NCBI GenBank assembly: GCA_009779595.1
Contig: WRDZ01000048.1
Coordinates: 1 to 5,740, forward strand
Direction of reading: 5' to 3'
DNA length: 5,740 bases
Source: Alphaproteobacteria bacterium
GTDB taxonomy: Bacteria; Pseudomonadota; Alphaproteobacteria; WRDZ01
The notes under the pieces were generated by a model that saw nothing but the letters and a program-made list of their open reading frames with translations, had not been told where the DNA came from and made no database searches. Below, in pieces: positions 5,613 to 5,740 of the stretch (its first letter is position 1; every line of letters begins with the position of its first letter). The position numbers and the translations under genes were made by a program.

Positions 5613-5740
5613 CTATTCCTTCTTGTCCATCTGTTGAACCGTGCGGTAAAGGTTTAAAAAACCGGCTGCCGCGCCAAGCAGGATGAACACAGCCAAAAGC
5701 AGGCCGCCCGTTTTGAAAAAGTATTCGGCCAGGAAACCAA
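5613..5740 (-). CDS. atpI: AtpI family protein, C-terminal part; start outside window
   Basis: AtpI is a small membrane protein encoded first in many ATP synthase operons. It is proposed to help c-ring assembly or stability and possibly magnesium handling. The minus-strand frame is open from the window edge to a TAG at 5613-5615, giving 41 residues that were too short to stand out by length. The sequence FLAEYFFKTGG, then a hydrophobic segment ending LLGAAAGFLNLYR, then TVQQMDKKE, fits the second membrane helix and the conserved LGxxAGxxNxYR end of alphaproteobacterial AtpI. The position directly before atpB (3-nt gap) agrees. About half of the protein lies beyond the window, so the operon promoter is not visible. 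Confidence 0.87.
   Translation of the reverse strand, partial: GFLAEYFFKTGGLLLAVFILLGAAAGFLNLYRTVQQMDKKE
5616..5621 (-). promoter_or_regulatory. Ribosome-binding site of atpB
   Basis: On the minus strand AAGGAA lies 6 nt before the atpB ATG and is part of the last two sense codons of atpI. It fixes the atpB start and links translation of the two genes. Confidence 0.65.

Noticed and set aside
1..5740. A new defence, mobile or CRISPR-type system
   Set aside because: Every sizeable gene belongs to a known core family, and there are no regularly spaced direct repeats, transposase, integrase, tRNA or toxin-antitoxin-like small gene pair.

Overview
The window comes from an alphaproteobacterium-like genome. 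The main evidence is the F0 gene order on the minus strand, atpI-atpB-atpE-atpF'(b')-atpF(b). This arrangement has separate b' and b genes and no F1 genes directly behind it, which is the classical alphaproteobacterial pattern. The a and c subunits also carry mitochondrial/alphaproteobacterial-type residues, and the PGM1-type phosphoglucomutase is common in that class. The coding DNA is GC-rich but uses ATA for isoleucine unusually often, so this is probably not one of the well-studied model species. The species cannot be named from the sequence alone.

Left part (plus strand, 3-1774): the C-terminal ~60% of a long-chain acyl-CoA synthetase is followed after 11 nt by a complete PhoB-type (OmpR-family) response regulator. 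The tight spacing suggests one transcript. No partner histidine kinase lies in the window.

Middle (1775-1954): a 180-nt gap where the two transcription units converge. It has no convincing gene but is rich in nested inverted repeats. No classical terminator with a clean T-run is visible.

Right part (minus strand, 5740 down to 1955): the F0 sector of the ATP synthase, running from the 3' end of atpI through a, c, b' and b. A complete alpha-D-phosphoglucomutase gene (pgm) follows, and its ATG overlaps the atpF stop codon (TGATG). All gaps in this unit are 25 nt or less, or are overlaps, so it reads as a single polycistronic operon. The membrane proton channel (a plus c-ring) and the peripheral stalk (b'/b) are made together. 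pgm, which interconverts glucose-1-phosphate and glucose-6-phosphate, is carried along as a translationally coupled last gene.

Overall this is core-metabolism DNA. I see no mobile element, CRISPR array, tRNA or rRNA, and no convincing new multi-gene system. The points worth a second look are the pgm-F0 coupling, the AT-rich leader and strong ribosome-binding site reserved for atpE, the response regulator behind a fatty-acid gene, the palindromic convergent spacer, and the ATA-rich codon use.
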